From Thiodiazotropha sp040506975 (GTDB lineage Bacteria; Pseudomonadota; Gammaproteobacteria; Chromatiales; Chromatiaceae), in NCBI GenBank assembly GCA_965211775.1, contig OZ242974.1:3100001-3164000 (forward strand): a DNA stretch of 64,000 bases, written 5' to 3'. The notes beneath the pieces were generated by a model that was given only the letters and a program-made list of their open reading frames with translations, had not been told where the DNA came from and did not search any database. Position 1 is the stretch's first letter. Each line of letters begins with the position of its first letter. Both the position numbers and the translations under genes were made by a program. This document shows positions 35,502-44,217 of this stretch, in pieces.

Positions 35502-36651
35502 TTCCACCTCTCTGTTGGTTTTGGCGAACAGCGGCAGGGCGATAGCCGAGTCGGCACATCGTGGCGGCTACCGGGTAACACTGATCGATGGATTTTGCGA
35601 TCAAGACACATTGGCCGTCGCCGATTGCTGGCCCGTCACCCAGGGATTCTCAAACCTCGATGTGGAAATATTTGTCAAGGAGATCGCATCCCTGTTTCCC
35701 GGCAATCCCTGCGGAGTGGTTTATGGGGCAGGCTTGGAGGAATCAGCATCTCTGCTGAGACGTCTGTCTGAATTTTGCCGTTTATTCGGCAATGATCCTT
35801 CGGTACTCGAGTTATTGCGCAGACCCCAGCGCTTTTTTTCACTGCTTGACAGGCTGCAGATCGCCTATCCGGAGATAAGCCTCACCGCACCTTACTCCGC
35901 CACTGAGCGAAGCTGGCTGATCAAAAGGGCCGCCAGCTGCGGCGGTCAGGGTGTGGCCTATTTCTCTCCGGAATATGCCGCGACGGACTCCGCCTGCTAC
36001 TACCAGCGATTCATCCCGGGCCGGGTAATGTCCGTGCTGTTTATCGCAGATGGTAAAAGACATCACACCATCGGATACAACATGCTTGGGATAGCGGGAT
36101 CCGGGGCACCGGCGCCCTTTCTCTATAGCGGCGCCATCGGCCAGGCCCGCCTGAGCGATGTTGTGCGTTCCCAGGTCGAACTGGCTGTCATCAAGCTGGT
36201 GTCCGAACTTGGCCTGCGGGGGATAAACAGCCTGGACTTCGTGCACGATGATGCCGGTATCCTTGTGATCGAGCTCAATCCAAGGCCTACGGCTACCCTG
36301 GACCTCTATGAACATCTGCTGCCGGACGGTTGGATCAAGCACCATATAGCGGCCAGTTGCGGAGAACTGCCGGCGGTTCCGGACAACGCCCCGGCTGTGA
36401 TGCATGGGCATCAGATTATCTATGCGCCTCTAACAATTGAGATACCCGATAAGATGTCATGGCCGCGCTGGGTCAGCGACCGACCGTCGGCAGGCAGCAG
36501 GATAGCCGAAGGGCAGCCGTTGTGCAGTCTGCACGCCAAGGGCGCCAATGCCGCAGAGGTTGAAGCGGAGTTACATATATTCCGTGATGAGGTGTTACGG
36601 CAGCTTGGCCCATCCGTATACCCGTCACAACCATGCCGGGTGGCCGTATGA
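35491..36651 (+). CDS. ATP-grasp protein of the H4MPT cluster (OrfY-like)
   Basis: A 386-residue protein with an N-terminal Rossmann-like part (LLVLANSGRAIAESAHRGGYRVTL) and an ATP-grasp core (SWLIKRAASCGGQGV; GINSLDFVHDD; VIELNPRPTATLD with the metal-binding ELNPR). It corresponds in position to OrfY between mtdB and mch in methylotrophs, needed for H4MPT function. The reaction is unknown, probably an amide or ester ligation. Starts inside mtdB and ends in an ATGA overlap with mch. Confidence 0.85.
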   Translation: MSANSTSLLVLANSGRAIAESAHRGGYRVTLIDGFCDQDTLAVADCWPVTQGFSNLDVEIFVKEIASLFPGNPCGVVYGAGLEESASLLRRLSEFCRLFGNDPSVLELLRRPQRFFSLLDRLQIAYPEISLTAPYSATERSWLIKRAASCGGQGVAYFSPEYAATDSACYYQRFIPGRVMSVLFIADGKRHHTIGYNMLGIAGSGAPAPFLYSGAIGQARLSDVVRSQVELAVIKLVSELGLRGINSLDFVHDDAGILVIELNPRPTATLDLYEHLLPDGWIKHHIAASCGELPAVPDNAPAVMHGHQIIYAPLTIEIPDKMSWPRWVSDRPSAGSRIAEGQPLCSLHAKGANAAEVEAELHIFRDEVLRQLGPSVYPSQPCRVAV

Positions 36652-37622
36652 GTCGCCCAAGCATCAATGCATTGACTGCGCCGCTGGTGGAATCGCTGGT
36701 GGCTGATGCGGAAATTCTGCGCCTCGGAATCGAGCGGCTTGAGAACGGTTGCCTGCTGGTGGATGCGGGGATCCATGTCAAGGGTTCACTGGAGGCCGGA
36801 CGGCGCATCGCTGAAATCTGTCTTGGCGGACTTGGCAGTGTCAGCCTCAGTGGTGGCGGTCCGGTGGCGGGTTGGCCGCTTTCGGTACACGTGCATGCCG
36901 CCGATCCAGTGCTTGCCTGCCTGGGCAGCCAATATGCAGGTTGGAGTCTGTCGCACAAGGAAACGGATAAAAAAAGCTTCAATGCCCTGGGTTCGGGACC
37001 CGGCCGGGCACTCTCCCTTAAAGAGCCCCTGTTCAATGAGCTGGAGTATCGGGATCAGGCAGACCGGACCTGCCTGGTGCTCGAGGTGGACCGGCTGCCC
37101 CCACTACCCCTGTGTGAGAAGATCGCGCGGGATTGCGCTATCGATGCGGATGCGTTGACCCTTATCCTGACGCCCACCAGCAGCCTTGCCGGCACGGTGC
37201 AAATCGTCGCGCGGGTACTGGAGGTGGCGATGCACAAATCCCACGAGCTGGGCTTTGATCTTCATGCGATACAGGATGGCATGGGCAGTGCGCCATTGCC
37301 GCCGCCGGCACCCGATTTCCTCACAGCCATGGGTCGCACCAACGACGCCATTCTGTTTGCCGGTTTGGTGCAGCTCTTCGTCCGTGGAGAGGATGCGCAG
37401 GCACAGAAACTTGCCGTTGATCTGCCGAGCAGCGCTTCGCGGGACTATGGGCGTCCCTTCGGCGAGGTATTCAAGGCCTACGGATACGACTTTTTCAAGA
37501 TCGATCCCATGCTTTTCAGTCCGGCACGGGTGATGGTCAGCGCACTCGACAGCGGTAACAGCTATGCGGCGGGTGCTCTGGACACCGGGCTGATGGCGGC
37601 TTCCTTCGGTATTGAACCATGA
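36648..37622 (+). CDS. mch: Methenyl-H4MPT cyclohydrolase
   Basis: Hydrolyses methenyl-H4MPT to formyl-H4MPT. 324 residues, with SLSGGGPVAGWPL, FNALGSGPGRALS and IQDGMGSAPLPPPAPDFLTAMGRTNDA, all diagnostic. Start chosen at the ATGA overlap with the preceding ATP-grasp gene. It overlaps the next gene by four bases. Confidence 0.96.
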   Translation: MSRPSINALTAPLVESLVADAEILRLGIERLENGCLLVDAGIHVKGSLEAGRRIAEICLGGLGSVSLSGGGPVAGWPLSVHVHAADPVLACLGSQYAGWSLSHKETDKKSFNALGSGPGRALSLKEPLFNELEYRDQADRTCLVLEVDRLPPLPLCEKIARDCAIDADALTLILTPTSSLAGTVQIVARVLEVAMHKSHELGFDLHAIQDGMGSAPLPPPAPDFLTAMGRTNDAILFAGLVQLFVRGEDAQAQKLAVDLPSSASRDYGRPFGEVFKAYGYDFFKIDPMLFSPARVMVSALDSGNSYAAGALDTGLMAASFGIEP

Positions 37623-38527
37623 ACAGGCGTATCGCCATCTTTACCGACGATCCAGGCTGGCACGGCGCACGTCTGCGTGAGGCGTTTGAAACGCACGGTT
37701 GCAGCTGCGAGTTCGTCTCTCTGCAACAGTGTGGATTCGATATGAGCGGAGCAGGAGAGCACCTGGTGATTCCGGGCTTTGAAACAAGGCCGGATGGAGT
37801 GTTCGTGCGAGGCGTGCCTGGTGGTACGCTCGAACAGGTCGTACTCTATCTCGATATTCTGCACGCACTCACGCATCTCGGCGTCTGCGTCTACAACGAC
37901 GGTCGCGCCATTGAGCGTAGCGTTGACAAGGGGATGACCAGTTTCCTGCTGCACACCGCCGGTATCCCGACACCGCCCACCTGGGTGGTTGGTGAGGAGC
38001 GCGACCTGGCAAGGGTCGTGAAGCATGAGTTCAAGGCTGGCCACGAACTGGTACTGAAACCCCTGTTCGGCTCTCAAGGTGACGGTTTGGTACGTATCCG
38101 TCAAGGCGACACTCTGCCTGAGCCGGCAGATTATAACGGTGTCTTCTATCTGCAAAGGTTCATTCACACCGGCACTGAGGATGCCCATGATTGGCGGGTG
38201 TTCGTCATCAATGGTCAGGCGGTCGCCGCCATGCTGCGTCGTGCCGAGGGTTGGATCAGCAATGTGGCACAGGGTGCCCGCTGCCATCCGGCAGTGCTCG
38301 ACCAGGAGTTGAAAGAGTTGGCGGAAGCCGCCTCCGATGCATTGTCGATGGGTTATGCGGGTGTCGATATCCTGCGCGACGACAAGGGTCGGGCCTATGT
38401 CATCGAAGTCAACAGCATCCCGGCATGGAAAGGCCTGCAGCAGGTCTGTCAGATGGATGTCACGCAACTGCTGGTGGATGATTTTCTCTGCTGTTGCCAC
38501 GGCGGCTCACTGACGGAGGTGATCTGA
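37619..38527 (+). CDS. RimK-type ATP-grasp ligase (Orf5-like)
   Basis: A 302-residue RimK/MptN-like ligase: VLKPLFGSQGDGLVRI, FIHTGTEDAHDWRVFVI and VIEVNSIPAWKGLQ (ATP-grasp Glu/Asn). In archaea the relative MptN adds glutamate to the H4MPT side chain; in methylotrophs the orf5 product is needed for the C1 pathway. The exact acceptor here is inference. It is coupled to mch and to the CitG-like gene. Confidence 0.85.
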   Translation: MNRRIAIFTDDPGWHGARLREAFETHGCSCEFVSLQQCGFDMSGAGEHLVIPGFETRPDGVFVRGVPGGTLEQVVLYLDILHALTHLGVCVYNDGRAIERSVDKGMTSFLLHTAGIPTPPTWVVGEERDLARVVKHEFKAGHELVLKPLFGSQGDGLVRIRQGDTLPEPADYNGVFYLQRFIHTGTEDAHDWRVFVINGQAVAAMLRRAEGWISNVAQGARCHPAVLDQELKELAEAASDALSMGYAGVDILRDDKGRAYVIEVNSIPAWKGLQQVCQMDVTQLLVDDFLCCCHGGSLTEVI

Positions 38528-39468
38528 TGAGCGGATTGCCGTCACAGCACAATGTCAGGGGGCAGATATCCGCCGCATATCGTCATGCCTGCCTGAGTGA
38601 GCTGGATGCGCTGAAACCGGGTAATGTGCATCGTTTTTCTGATGGTCACGGTATGACCCTGGAGGATTTCATCACCAGCGCCAATGTCAGTGCCGAACCT
38701 CTGACAACACTGGAGCTGGGACTGGGAGAGAGAATCCACAAAGCAGTCGAGGCCACCCGCGAGGCAGTCGGTTGCAATACCAATCTCGGTATTCTGATGC
38801 TGTGTGCACCGTTGATTCAGGCCGCATATGACCGGAGCCAGCATCCCGGGGCATTGCGTGACAAACTCGGCAAGGTCCTGCTTGACGTCGATGCAAAGCA
38901 GATGGAGTGGCTGTTTCATGCCATTCGACTGGCAGCACCGGCTGGACTGGGCCAATCCGATAAGCATGATGTTATCAGGAAGCCCAGCGCAGGTTTGATC
39001 GAAGTGATGTCCCATGCGGCGGATCGCGATCAGATTGCCCGCCAATACGCCACCGGCTTTGCAGACCTATTCGACTTTGCGCTGCCCCGGCTGCGCAGTT
39101 ACGAAGCGCGTTGGCAAAGCAAGGAGTGGGCGGTCACGGGTCTGTACCTCAGTCTGTTGGCGCACTTTCCCGATACCCATATTCAACGCAAGCAAGGGCT
39201 CTACAAGGCGGTCGCGACAAGTCTGCATGCGGCCGATCTGGTCGAAGGATTGTTCCAGGCTGAGATGCCGGAACACTTCCAATTACGTCTGCTTCAGGCA
39301 GACAGTGAATTCAAGCGTGAAGGTGTCAATCCAGGCACTTCGGCAGACTTAACGGTCGCCACACTATTTATCTCATATCTGGAATCGATGCACTCAGCGT
39401 TTGAGCAGAATGCGGGATTTACCCGTGTCCGCGATTCCCGCCCGGAAGAGGTGGGGATACGAAGTTAA
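38527..39468 (+). CDS. CitG/MdcB-like triphosphoribosyl-dephospho-CoA synthase family protein (Orf7-like)
   Basis: A 313-residue all-helical protein with HACLSELDALKPGNVHRFSDG, VGCNTNLGILMLCAPL and REGVNPGTSADLTVATLF, the family hallmarks. In citrate lyase systems the enzyme joins ATP and dephospho-CoA; in H4MPT clusters (Orf7) it probably transfers a triphosphoribosyl-type group in H4MPT assembly. GGAGGT precedes the ATG, which overlaps the previous stop (TGATG). Confidence 0.85.
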   Translation: MSGLPSQHNVRGQISAAYRHACLSELDALKPGNVHRFSDGHGMTLEDFITSANVSAEPLTTLELGLGERIHKAVEATREAVGCNTNLGILMLCAPLIQAAYDRSQHPGALRDKLGKVLLDVDAKQMEWLFHAIRLAAPAGLGQSDKHDVIRKPSAGLIEVMSHAADRDQIARQYATGFADLFDFALPRLRSYEARWQSKEWAVTGLYLSLLAHFPDTHIQRKQGLYKAVATSLHAADLVEGLFQAEMPEHFQLRLLQADSEFKREGVNPGTSADLTVATLFISYLESMHSAFEQNAGFTRVRDSRPEEVGIRS

Positions 39469-39497
39469 CTCTCAATAACAAGTAAGGAGAAACTGAA

Positions 39498-40010
39498 ATG
39501 CCAGTTATCAATAGAACGATGGTCGGAGAATCGCTGGTCGGAGACGGCAACGAAGTTGCACATATTGATCTCCTGATCGGTCCAAGAGGTTCCGCTGCAG
39601 AAACAGCCTTCTGTAACGGTCTGGTCAACAACAAGGACGGGTTTACCGCGTTGCTGGCGGTTGTGGCTCCCAACCTGGCCTGTAAACCCAGCACCATGAT
39701 GTTCAACAAGGTAACCATCAAAGGGGCCAAACAAGCGGTACAGATGTTCGGTCCCGCGCAACGCGGCGTTGCGATGGCTGTGGCCGATTGCGTTGAAGAC
39801 GGCACCATCCCGGCCGATGAGGCTGACGATGTCTTTGTCTGTGTCGGCGTATTCATCCACTGGGAGGCCGAGGACGACGCCAAGATCCAGGACTACAACT
39901 ACCAGGCGACCAAGGAGTCGATCAAACGCGCCGTTGCGGGCGAGCCCAAGGCCAGAGATGTTGTCGCGCAGAAGGGATCGGTATCTCATCCCTTTGCGGC
40001 ACACGACTGA
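39498..40010 (+). CDS. fae: Formaldehyde-activating enzyme
   Basis: Condenses formaldehyde with H4MPT to methylene-H4MPT. 170 residues, strongly conserved: VGESLVGDGNEVAHIDLLIG with the catalytic His22, then FVCVGVFIHWEAEDDAKIQDYN. AAGGAG eight bases before the ATG is the best ribosome-binding site of the cluster, fitting a highly expressed protein. Confidence 0.97.
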   Translation: MPVINRTMVGESLVGDGNEVAHIDLLIGPRGSAAETAFCNGLVNNKDGFTALLAVVAPNLACKPSTMMFNKVTIKGAKQAVQMFGPAQRGVAMAVADCVEDGTIPADEADDVFVCVGVFIHWEAEDDAKIQDYNYQATKESIKRAVAGEPKARDVVAQKGSVSHPFAAHD

Positions 40011-40207
40011 CGCTTACTCGATGATGTCGTCATCACAGGGAAGTGTCGACGACTGACTCGAAAGAGATCCCCGGCATCTGGAAGGGCAACAGGTGGTGGC
40101 TGGAAGCGTTTAGGTGGTTATCCGCCGACACAGCAGGGTGATAAGAACAACAAGCATCTGCTGACGATTCCGGTGGGTTTGTTATCAATCGATCGTGGAG
40201 GCTGAAT

Positions 40208-41443
40208 ATGCAATGTCTTGAATGTGGCGGCGCGGTTGCCAATCTGGACAACAGCCATTTGCTTCGCTGCTGTTCATTGACGCTCCAGGAGTACGCCATC
40301 CGGCACCACCTGCCTCTGGATATTCTGATCGATCGAGAACTGTTAAACAGGACAGATAACCCGCAGGACTATCCGCGGCCCAAGGCCTATCCGTCAGAAC
40401 AGGCACGAGCCATCTACAGAGGACTTAAGTGGGGCGGGCTACTCCAGAGAGAGGAGGCCTTCACCATCGTGCCTGGGGAGATCAGGCGGCTTGATATGCT
40501 GCTATGGAATCTTCAATGGCTGAGCGAATATGGTTTTCTCTTTCGACAGGAATACAGATATGCGGAAGAGACCCATCGGGTGGTAGCGGTCAATCGCCTG
40601 AAGGTCCCTGCGGCGTATCTGGCACTGAGTGCGGAAGCGCATCTCTCCCCGGTTCCACCCCCCGATTTTTTATTGAGCCTGGCCGTGCTTGTCGCCCATA
40701 TCGGCGAGCTGCAGGCTGGATACCTGTTTCTGCAACTCCCGGGGCGGGCGGCCGGGGAGACGATAATGGCGGAGGCCTACCGCCACGGTATCGAATTCAG
40801 GGAGCTTGATGCTGCAGATCAATGCGACGGGTTACTGCTGCGCACCTTGACCCGGTCCGATACGCAACACCTGCTGGCACTGATCAATGACGATCTGATG
40901 GAGATCCCGTGTGCCATGGAACGGTTCGATCGAAAAACCCCTGAGGTGACAGTCTCCAAGGAGCTGATATTCGACGCCGCTCATTTCATTACGGATCATC
41001 CGGCGAAGTGTTTCAACCTGCATGGCGGCCGTTATCTGCTGCATGTTAAAGTCAGGGACCGTATCGACCCGGTGACCGGTTGCGTGGTGGATTACGGATA
41101 TCTGAAACGGGTGGCGAACAGGCGTGTGATTGACAGGTTCGACCACCATAACCTGAACTACGCCAGATCGGAATTGGCATGGCGGTCGAGTACCGAGATG
41201 CTGTGTGTTTTTATCTGGGAGCAGTTGATCGAATATCTTCCCGGGTTGGTTGAATTGCAGTTATATGAAACCACTCAGTCCTGGTGTAACTACAGCGGTC
41301 CCACTCTGGAGGCATTCCTGCAATCCGGCAGCGACAGCCTGTTGAGCCATTTCGTCGACGGGAAGCTGGGGGCATCGCAGTTACGTGACCTGATCAGGGA
41401 AAAGCCGCCTGCCCTGGAGATTATTGCCAAATCGCAGTCTTAG
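40208..41443 (+). CDS. Two-domain protein with C-terminal PTPS-like domain (Orf17-like)
   Basis: A 411-residue protein. The N-terminus carries a possible zinc site (CLECGG) followed by about 240 residues I do not recognise. Residues about 255-411 resemble 6-pyruvoyl-tetrahydropterin synthase/QueD: FDAAHFITDHPAKCFNLHGGRYLLHV and VVDYGYLKR with metal-binding His and a catalytic Cys. It sits after fae with a 197-base gap in which I see nothing. A pterin role in H4MPT synthesis is likely; the N-terminal domain is unexplained. Confidence 0.75.
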   Translation: MQCLECGGAVANLDNSHLLRCCSLTLQEYAIRHHLPLDILIDRELLNRTDNPQDYPRPKAYPSEQARAIYRGLKWGGLLQREEAFTIVPGEIRRLDMLLWNLQWLSEYGFLFRQEYRYAEETHRVVAVNRLKVPAAYLALSAEAHLSPVPPPDFLLSLAVLVAHIGELQAGYLFLQLPGRAAGETIMAEAYRHGIEFRELDAADQCDGLLLRTLTRSDTQHLLALINDDLMEIPCAMERFDRKTPEVTVSKELIFDAAHFITDHPAKCFNLHGGRYLLHVKVRDRIDPVTGCVVDYGYLKRVANRRVIDRFDHHNLNYARSELAWRSSTEMLCVFIWEQLIEYLPGLVELQLYETTQSWCNYSGPTLEAFLQSGSDSLLSHFVDGKLGASQLRDLIREKPPALEIIAKSQS

Positions 41444-41465
41444 TCCTGATGACTGTCAACGGGAT

Positions 41466-42155
41466 CTAGGCATTGATGAAGCGATCGATGACCCCGTGAT
41501 CAATCGCCCCCTGGTGGAGGGCGGTGGACAAAAGAACACCGGCAGCACCGATAGAACGAAGCTGCTGTAAATCCTGTTGATCCCGAATGCCTCCAGCTGC
41601 GTAGAGGCGAAGCCGGGGTTGCAGGTTCAGGATTTGTTGTAGCCGGGTGGTGTCGGGACCGGTCGAAGTACCTACCCGAGACAGTGACATGACGATCACA
41701 TCTTCGGGCCAGTAATCCGCATGCCGGTCGAGACCGGCCGGCCCCTTGAAGTGGTCGCCATGATAGTCCAGTGAGAGTACGGGAGAGGGAAGCGATGCAA
41801 CCAGATGAGCAAGTTGTTCGCAACTGACAACGGATTCCGTACCGATTACCGGGCGGGCAAAGCCGCATAACCGCCCCAGGTCGGTGAGCCCGTTGTCTAC
41901 CCACAGGTTTATCTCGGGATACTTCAGGTGGAGAGCGTAGATCAACTCGAGATTCGAGCCGCTGCCACAGATGGCATCGAGGTCAGCAATATAGAGGGTA
42001 TCGAATGGATAGAGATCCAACAGTGCCGACAACACCTCCTGCGGTCGACTGGAGCGACACAAGGGAGTATCGGCTGCTGCGTAAGCGTGACGCTTGCCGC
42101 TGTTCGCAACAACGACACGGTTATGCATCATATCTATGACTGGTATGAGCTTCAT
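41466..42155 (-). CDS. HisA/HisF-like TIM-barrel protein of the methanofuran/H4MPT cluster
   Basis: A 229-residue protein beginning MKLIPVIDMMHNRVVVANSG, followed by a HisA-like barrel (TLYIADLDAICG, VLSLDYHGDHFKGPAG, LYAAGGIRDQQDLQQL, GVLLSTALHQG). Relatives are found in methylotroph and archaeal C1 clusters, not in histidine operons. The start at 42155 follows the family motif; the frame is open further upstream but that part lies inside the opposite gene. Divergent from 42174 with only 18 bases between the starts. Confidence 0.8.
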   Translation of the reverse strand: MKLIPVIDMMHNRVVVANSGKRHAYAAADTPLCRSSRPQEVLSALLDLYPFDTLYIADLDAICGSGSNLELIYALHLKYPEINLWVDNGLTDLGRLCGFARPVIGTESVVSCEQLAHLVASLPSPVLSLDYHGDHFKGPAGLDRHADYWPEDVIVMSLSRVGTSTGPDTTRLQQILNLQPRLRLYAAGGIRDQQDLQQLRSIGAAGVLLSTALHQGAIDHGVIDRFINA

Positions 42156-42173
42156 CAACGCGGATAAATAACC

Positions 42174-43178
42174 ATGCGAGTCTTTGTATTCGAGTATATT
42201 ACGGGTGGAGGGATGCTGAACAGCCCCTTGCCGCCCTCTCTTGCCGAAGAGGGGGACATTATGCTCAGGGCATTGATTTCCGACCTTGCGGAAATCACCG
42301 GTATCGAAATCCATACCACCCGTGATGCACGTCTGAGCAGGCCCGATCTGCCGATCGAGTTCCATATGCTGCACGATCTGGAAGATTTCGCCATGGCCTG
42401 GCAGGCGTGTATGGAAAACGCCGATGCGGTTTGGCCCATTGCGCCAGAGTTCTCAAATGTACTGGAACATATCAGCGAAACCGTCATAAGCCATGGAAAA
42501 CTGCTGTTGAACAGTCCGCCGCAGGCCGTGCACACCGCATCCAGTAAGCTGATGACTTCCAGTTGCCTGAGGGAAAGCGGTATCTCTGTAGTACCCACCT
42601 ACAGGTACGAGGACAGGATACCCGATCATCCGGGCAGCTGGGTCATCAAGCCGGATGACGGAGTCGGCTGTCACGGTACCAGAATCTGCCGGGACAGAGA
42701 TGATCTTTATCAGCAATTCGAATCCCTCCCGGCGGGCAGCGAATATGTAATACAGCCGTTCGTTCACGGTACGCCAACCAGTCTCAATATATTGGCGCGC
42801 AAAGGTGAGGCCTTCGTGTTGAGCGTCAATCACCAGCGGATAGCCGTAACCGACAACAGATTCGTACTGCTTGGATGTGTTGTGAATGGCCATTTGAATA
42901 AGCGGGCCAGCTTTCACAGGCTTGGGCGAGAGGTGGTGGCCGCTCTGCCTGATCTGTGGGGTATCATAGGGGTCGATATTATCGATACAGAGAAGGAATT
43001 ACAGGTGTTGGAAGTCAACCCGAGAATCACCACATCATATGTCGGACTGAAAGAGTCGACCGGGATGAATCCTGCTTCAATGGTGCTGGATCTGTTGAAT
43101 GACAAGCTTCCTTTGCCTGATCAGATGCTGCAGGCATCGGTGGTGGATGTGAACCTGGAGTATGCCGGTGCGGCATGA
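42174..43178 (+). CDS. ATP-grasp ligase, MfnD-like (tyramine-glutamate ligase family)
   Basis: A 334-residue ATP-grasp protein, opening MRVFVFEYITGGGML, then WVIKPDDGVGCHGTRI and VLEVNPRITTSYVGLK. This opening is typical of MfnD-type ligases, which join glutamate to tyramine in methanofuran synthesis in methanogens. The neighbours (MfnF-like, MfnE-like, MfnB) support methanofuran assembly. Ends inside the start of the next gene. Confidence 0.8.
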   Translation: MRVFVFEYITGGGMLNSPLPPSLAEEGDIMLRALISDLAEITGIEIHTTRDARLSRPDLPIEFHMLHDLEDFAMAWQACMENADAVWPIAPEFSNVLEHISETVISHGKLLLNSPPQAVHTASSKLMTSSCLRESGISVVPTYRYEDRIPDHPGSWVIKPDDGVGCHGTRICRDRDDLYQQFESLPAGSEYVIQPFVHGTPTSLNILARKGEAFVLSVNHQRIAVTDNRFVLLGCVVNGHLNKRASFHRLGREVVAALPDLWGIIGVDIIDTEKELQVLEVNPRITTSYVGLKESTGMNPASMVLDLLNDKLPLPDQMLQASVVDVNLEYAGAA

Positions 43179-44217
43179 TGCAATATTGGGATGGGACCTC
43201 GGTGGCGCCCATACAAAGGCGGCGCTCATCGACAGCCGCGGATGTGTGGAGAGAGTTGAACAGATACCCTGTCCGCTGTGGCAGGGAGTGCAGTATCTGG
43301 ACTCAGGTATCGATTCGGTTGTGGAGAGGATCGGCTATAACAGCGGTCTCAAACACGCGGTCACCATGACGGGTGAGCTGGTCGATCTTTTTCCCGACCG
43401 GGATACCGGCGTAAAGACACTGATCGATACGATGGGCCGCCATTTTTCAAATGCCAGCCTGGCAATCTATGCCGGACCCGCCGGATTCCTGAATCCGGAA
43501 AATGCGGTCAGGCATTCACCGCAAGTGGCATCGGCCAACTGGCTAGCCAGCGCATCCTGGGTTGCCGGCCGTCTGCAGGCGGGTTTGTTGGTCGATGTAG
43601 GAAGCACCACCACCGACCTGATAGCATTCGCTGACAAGCGGGTGCTGGCATGCGATTATAGTGACCATCAACGGCTGGTCAGCCAGGCCCTGATCTACAC
43701 GGGTGTGGTGCGCACACCTTTGATGGCGATTACAGGCAAAGTCCCGTTTGCAGGAGAGTGGGTTTATTTAATGGCAGAGCATTTTGCGACCACTGCGGAT
43801 ATCTATCGTTTGAACGGTGATCTACCTGAAACCGCCGATCTGCTGCCGAGTGCGGACAACGGTGAGAAAAGCATCAACGGCAGTGCCCGGAGATTGGCGC
43901 GCATGCTGGGACTGGATATTGACGTCACTGACCTCGAGGGCTGGCGCGGGGTATCCCGGTTTATCGCTGAACAGCAGCTGCGGCAGCTTGTGGATGCCTG
44001 TGAAAGGATACTCTCCAGGCCCGGCCTTCCGGCCTCCGTCCCTCTTGTGGGTGCGGGTGTCGGACGATTCCTGGTCGAACGTATCTGTCATCGATTGAAC
44101 AGACCCTATGTGGGTTTCGAGGAGTTGTTCACCTGTGCCGAGCGGATGGAATCCAAGGTTGCCGAGTGTGCCCCGGCGGTGGCTGTTGCCAGTCTGGCCA
44201 AGGATCATCTCCCATGA
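43162..44217 (+). CDS. H4MPT-linked C1 transfer pathway protein, MfnF-like
   Basis: A 351-residue hydantoinase/oxoprolinase-like ASKHA-fold protein with GWDLGGAHTKAALID and LLVDVGSTTTDLIAF. Its archaeal relative MfnF couples the furan diphosphate with the tyramine unit. The start is either ATG 43162 or GTG 43168; the latter has GGAG seven bases upstream. It overlaps the preceding gene and couples to pabB by ATGA. Confidence 0.85.
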   Translation: MPVRHDAILGWDLGGAHTKAALIDSRGCVERVEQIPCPLWQGVQYLDSGIDSVVERIGYNSGLKHAVTMTGELVDLFPDRDTGVKTLIDTMGRHFSNASLAIYAGPAGFLNPENAVRHSPQVASANWLASASWVAGRLQAGLLVDVGSTTTDLIAFADKRVLACDYSDHQRLVSQALIYTGVVRTPLMAITGKVPFAGEWVYLMAEHFATTADIYRLNGDLPETADLLPSADNGEKSINGSARRLARMLGLDIDVTDLEGWRGVSRFIAEQQLRQLVDACERILSRPGLPASVPLVGAGVGRFLVERICHRLNRPYVGFEELFTCAERMESKVAECAPAVAVASLAKDHLP

